Assembly: GCF_002355475.1 (NCBI RefSeq)
Contig: NZ_AP014862.1
Coordinates: forward strand, 3,658,001-3,722,000
Direction: 5' to 3'
From: Pseudomonas furukawaii
GTDB taxonomy: Bacteria; Pseudomonadota; Gammaproteobacteria; Pseudomonadales; Pseudomonadaceae
DNA: 64,000 bases
A program made the translations under genes and the position numbers. Each line of letters opens with the position of its first letter. Within the stretch, counting starts at the first letter, position 1. Below, in pieces: positions 61,912 to 64,000 of this stretch. The notes below the pieces were generated by a model that was given only the letters and a program-made list of their open reading frames with translations, did no database searches and was not told the origin of the DNA.

Positions 61912-63249
61912 TCAGCCCTCCTTCTCGATACGGCTGAGGTTGTCCCGCAGGATGGGGCCGTACTCGTACTTGCCGGCGCAGACATAGGTGCACAGCGCCA
62001 GGTCTTCTTCGTCCAGCTCCAGGCAGCCCAGTTTCTGCGCCATTTCGGTGTCGCCGACGATGAGGTAGCGCAGCAACTGGGTGGGCAGGATGTCCAGGGG
62101 CATCACGGCCTCGTAGTTGCCCACCGGGACCATGGCGCGGGGGCTGCCGTTGGTGGTGGTGCTGAAGGGGAGCTTGCGGTCGCCCATCAGCTTGGAGACG
62201 AAGATGTTCAGCACCGAATGCTTGTTCACGCCGGCGCGCAGGTAATGCATCAGCTCCCGATCATGACCTTCGGCCAGGCAGGACACCTGCACGTGGTAGC
62301 GGCCGAGGAAGGCGCAGGCGCCCCGGGACGTGCGACCACCCAGCAGGGAACCGGATACCACGCGATTGGCGCCGGGCTTGAGCTCACCGGCGGTCAGCTC
62401 GTCCAGGCTGGCGCCGAGGCGGGTACGCACCAGGCGCGGCCGCTCCACGACGGGGCCGGCCAGCGCCACCACACGCTCGACCCAGAGCCGGCCGGTGGTG
62501 AACAGCTTGCCGATGGCGATCACGTCCTGATAGCCGATCTGCCAGACGCTCTTGGTCGCGCTGACCGGATCGAGGAAATGAATGTGGGTACCGGGCAGCC
62601 CTGCCGGGTGCGGACCGGCGAAGGCCTCGGTACGGACCTGGGCCAGGTTCTCACCGGGCAGGCTCGCGCCCTGGGCCTTGCAGAGGAAGACCCGGGCAAG
62701 GCGCGCCAGGACCTTGAGGCCATGCTCGAAATCAGCCGCATGCTCGGCGATCACCTGGGCGGGATCGGCGGCCAGCGGATGGGTATCCACGGCGGTGACG
62801 AAAATGGAGCTGGGCGTGGCGTCGATGGCCGGCACACGGCTGAAGGGCCGGCTGCGCAGCGCGGTCCAGAGCCCGGAACGCACCAGGTTGTCCCGCACCT
62901 GCTGGGGATCGAGCCCCTCCAGCGCGGCCGCAGGGTACTGGTCGAAGGCGACGGACTCATCGCCTTCCAGGTCGATCACCACGGACTGCAGCACACGCTG
63001 CTCGCCCCGATGGATGGCGCTGACCACGCCGGCACCCGGCGCGGTGAAGACCACTCCCGGCGTCCGCTTGTCGGAGAACAGCGGCTGGCCGAGCTTGACC
63101 CGGTCCCCCACCTGCACGTCCATGGTCGGCTTCATGCCGTGATAGTCGAAGCCGATGACGGCAACGCTCCGAACCGGGCGCGCGGCCTCGATCCGTTGGA
63201 CTGGCTCACCTGCCACCGGCAGGTCCAGCCCTCGTTTTATTCTGATCAT
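61912..63249 (-). CDS. nqrA: Na+-NQR subunit A
   Basis: NqrA is the 445-residue cytoplasmic subunit next to the quinone site, first in the nqr operon. It begins [16 protein letters not shown] and contains [21 protein letters not shown] and the [10 protein letters not shown] region. The ATG at 63249 gives the conserved start. A sigma-70-type promoter lies 120 bases upstream (63369-63398). The enzyme exports Na+ while passing electrons from NADH to ubiquinone. Confidence 0.97.
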   Translation of the reverse strand: MIRIKRGLDLPVAGEPVQRIEAARPVRSVAVIGFDYHGMKPTMDVQVGDRVKLGQPLFSDKRTPGVVFTAPGAGVVSAIHRGEQRVLQSVVIDLEGDESVAFDQYPAAALEGLDPQQVRDNLVRSGLWTALRSRPFSRVPAIDATPSSIFVTAVDTHPLAADPAQVIAEHAADFEHGLKVLARLARVFLCKAQGASLPGENLAQVRTEAFAGPHPAGLPGTHIHFLDPVSATKSVWQIGYQDVIAIGKLFTTGRLWVERVVALAGPVVERPRLVRTRLGASLDELTAGELKPGANRVVSGSLLGGRTSRGACAFLGRYHVQVSCLAEGHDRELMHYLRAGVNKHSVLNIFVSKLMGDRKLPFSTTTNGSPRAMVPVGNYEAVMPLDILPTQLLRYLIVGDTEMAQKLGCLELDEEDLALCTYVCAGKYEYGPILRDNLSRIEKEG

Positions 63250-63368
63250 AGGTTTCGCCTGAATCAGGATGTCTGCCCGGAATAGCCTGCCCCAACAGGC
63301 CAAAAGCACCACATCGTCCCTGCGTGAGCAGGCACGACTGTACTGAGTTCCGAACGGTTAAGCGGCGA

Positions 63369-63398
63369 ATTATAGAGAGGCCTTCCCCCATCCGCCAA
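63369..63398 (-). promoter_or_regulatory. sigma-70-type promoter of the nqr operon
   Basis: On the minus strand TTGGCG (63398-63393) and a perfect TATAAT (63374-63369) are spaced by 18 bases. Transcription should start near 63362, about 113 bases before nqrA. Confidence 0.65.
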
Positions 63399-63523
63399 CC
63401 AAGTCCTTGCATTTCAGCGGCTTAGAAAATCATCGGGAACTCCGGGTCCGGAGCTGAACCCGCAAGTCAGGATCCGCCCTCGCGGCCGCTATCGCCGGCT
63501 GCTGGCGACGATGTGCAATGGGC

Positions 63524-63556
63524 GAAAAAGCAAACGGGAGCCCTCGGGGCTCCCGC
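63524..63556 (-). terminator. rho-independent terminator of aroP
   Basis: The nine-base stem CGGGAGCCC/GGGCTCCCG (63535-63555) with a three-base loop is followed on the minus strand by TTTGCTTTTTC. It lies 21 bases after the permease stop. Confidence 0.85.
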
Positions 63557-63576
63557 TTGTCATATCGCGCAACAGA

Positions 63577-64000
63577 TTACAGCTCCGCGACCTCGCCGCG
63601 CCGCCGCTTCCTGAGGACGTAGAACACCGCGATCAGCGCCAGCCAGAACGGGATGGCGTACACCGAGATGTTGATGCCCGGAATCATGAGCATGACGCCG
63701 AGGATCAGCGCCACGAAGGCCAGGCACAGGTAGTTGCCCACCGGATACCAGAGGGCCTTGAAGAAGGGCTGCTGGCCGCGCGCGTCCAGGCTCTTGCGGA
63801 ACATCAGGTGCGACAGGCTGATCATCGCCCAGTTGATCACCAGGGCCGCCACCACCAGTGCCATCAGCAGCTCCAGGGCCTTCTGCGGCGCGAGGTAGTT
63901 GACCACCACGCAGAGGAAGGTGATCAGGGCCGACACACCGATGGCCAGCACCGGCACGCCACGGTCATCCACCTTCATCAGCGCCTTGGGCGCATCGCCC
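63577..64000 (-). CDS. aroP: amino acid permease, probably aromatic (AroP-like), C-terminal part
   Basis: Only the last 141 codons are in the window; the gene runs past the right edge. Four hydrophobic segments and the sequence GVPVLAIGVSALITFLCVVVNYLAP, with PFFKALWYPVGNYLCLAF, match the C-terminus of APC-family permeases of the AroP/PheP group. The neighbourhood (next to nqrA) is where P. aeruginosa has aroP1, as I recall. Exact substrate among aromatic amino acids is inferred. Confidence 0.8.
   Translation of the reverse strand, partial: GDAPKALMKVDDRGVPVLAIGVSALITFLCVVVNYLAPQKALELLMALVVAALVINWAMISLSHLMFRKSLDARGQQPFFKALWYPVGNYLCLAFVALILGVMLMIPGINISVYAIPFWLALIAVFYVLRKRRRGEVAEL

Larger units (their letters stand above)
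63250..63576. other. intergenic region between aroP and nqrA
   Basis: This 327-base gap holds the aroP terminator (63524-63556), the nqr promoter (63369-63398) and an nqr leader of about 115 bases. The leader contains a small GCCTG/CAGGC stem. No coding sequence is supported in it. Confidence 0.6.

Overview
The window is an ordinary, gene-dense, GC-rich chromosomal segment of a Pseudomonas-type gammaproteobacterium. The evidence is the gene content (fabAB, sdhCDAB/gltA/sucAB-lpdG-sucCD, lolCDE, nqrABCDEF-apbE-nqrM, sthA), strong G/C preference at third codon positions, and gene order that, as far as I recall, matches two blocks of the P. aeruginosa PAO1 map (about PA1617 down to PA1574, then about PA2977 up to PA3000). 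No mobile element, CRISPR array, prophage, tRNA or rRNA gene was seen. All proteins look full length except the two cut by the window edges.

Layout. 1-4.0 kb (minus): alpha/beta hydrolase (cut), acyl-CoA synthetase, SixA phosphatase, a DUF4389 protein and gpsA. 4.3-8.3 kb (plus): a RetS-network-type hybrid kinase and fabA-fabB, ending in a strong terminator. 8.3-17 kb: accessory metabolism and signalling, namely an MddA-like methanethiol methyltransferase, an OmpR-type regulator with a large PAS/GAF hybrid kinase, a DUF3859 protein, an exported amidohydrolase, OsmC, pirin and an exported dienelactone-hydrolase-like protein. 17-24.3 kb: htpG with a near-perfect sigma-32 promoter, a membrane protein of unknown function, two overlapping PaaI-type thioesterases, a small lipoprotein, MAPEG, DUF599 and brnQ.

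24.5-37.6 kb is the TCA block. On the minus strand lie sdhCDAB, sucAB-lpdG and sucCD. gltA diverges on the plus strand, and good sigma-70 promoters for both directions sit in the shared gap. 37.6-41.8 kb holds small genes: an exported START-domain protein, a YkgJ protein, a protein resembling a GH31 N-terminal domain without its catalytic barrel, DUF486, a beta-hydroxyacid dehydrogenase, an exonuclease and ppnP. 41.9-48.7 kb (minus) is an envelope cluster: comEC, exbB, exbD, lpxK, a Trm112-like protein, kdsB, a low-molecular-weight phosphatase and murB. 49.4-54.5 kb holds lolCDE, a PilZ-like protein and a glycerophosphodiesterase. 54.6-63.3 kb holds sthA and the Na+-NQR operon with its two maturation genes. 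An aromatic amino acid permease is cut by the right edge.

Functionally the window links central carbon oxidation (TCA), NADH re-oxidation (Na+-NQR, SthA), membrane lipid and LPS synthesis (FabAB, GpsA, LpxK, KdsB) and lipoprotein export (Lol). I did not find a convincing undescribed multi-gene system. The most interesting points are single-locus ones: an A8 tract and overlapping leader frame at the sdhC start, the orphan GH31-like domain protein, an unusual hybrid-kinase/OmpR pair with a tandem repeat between the genes, and repeat or palindrome clusters upstream of brnQ and sthA.
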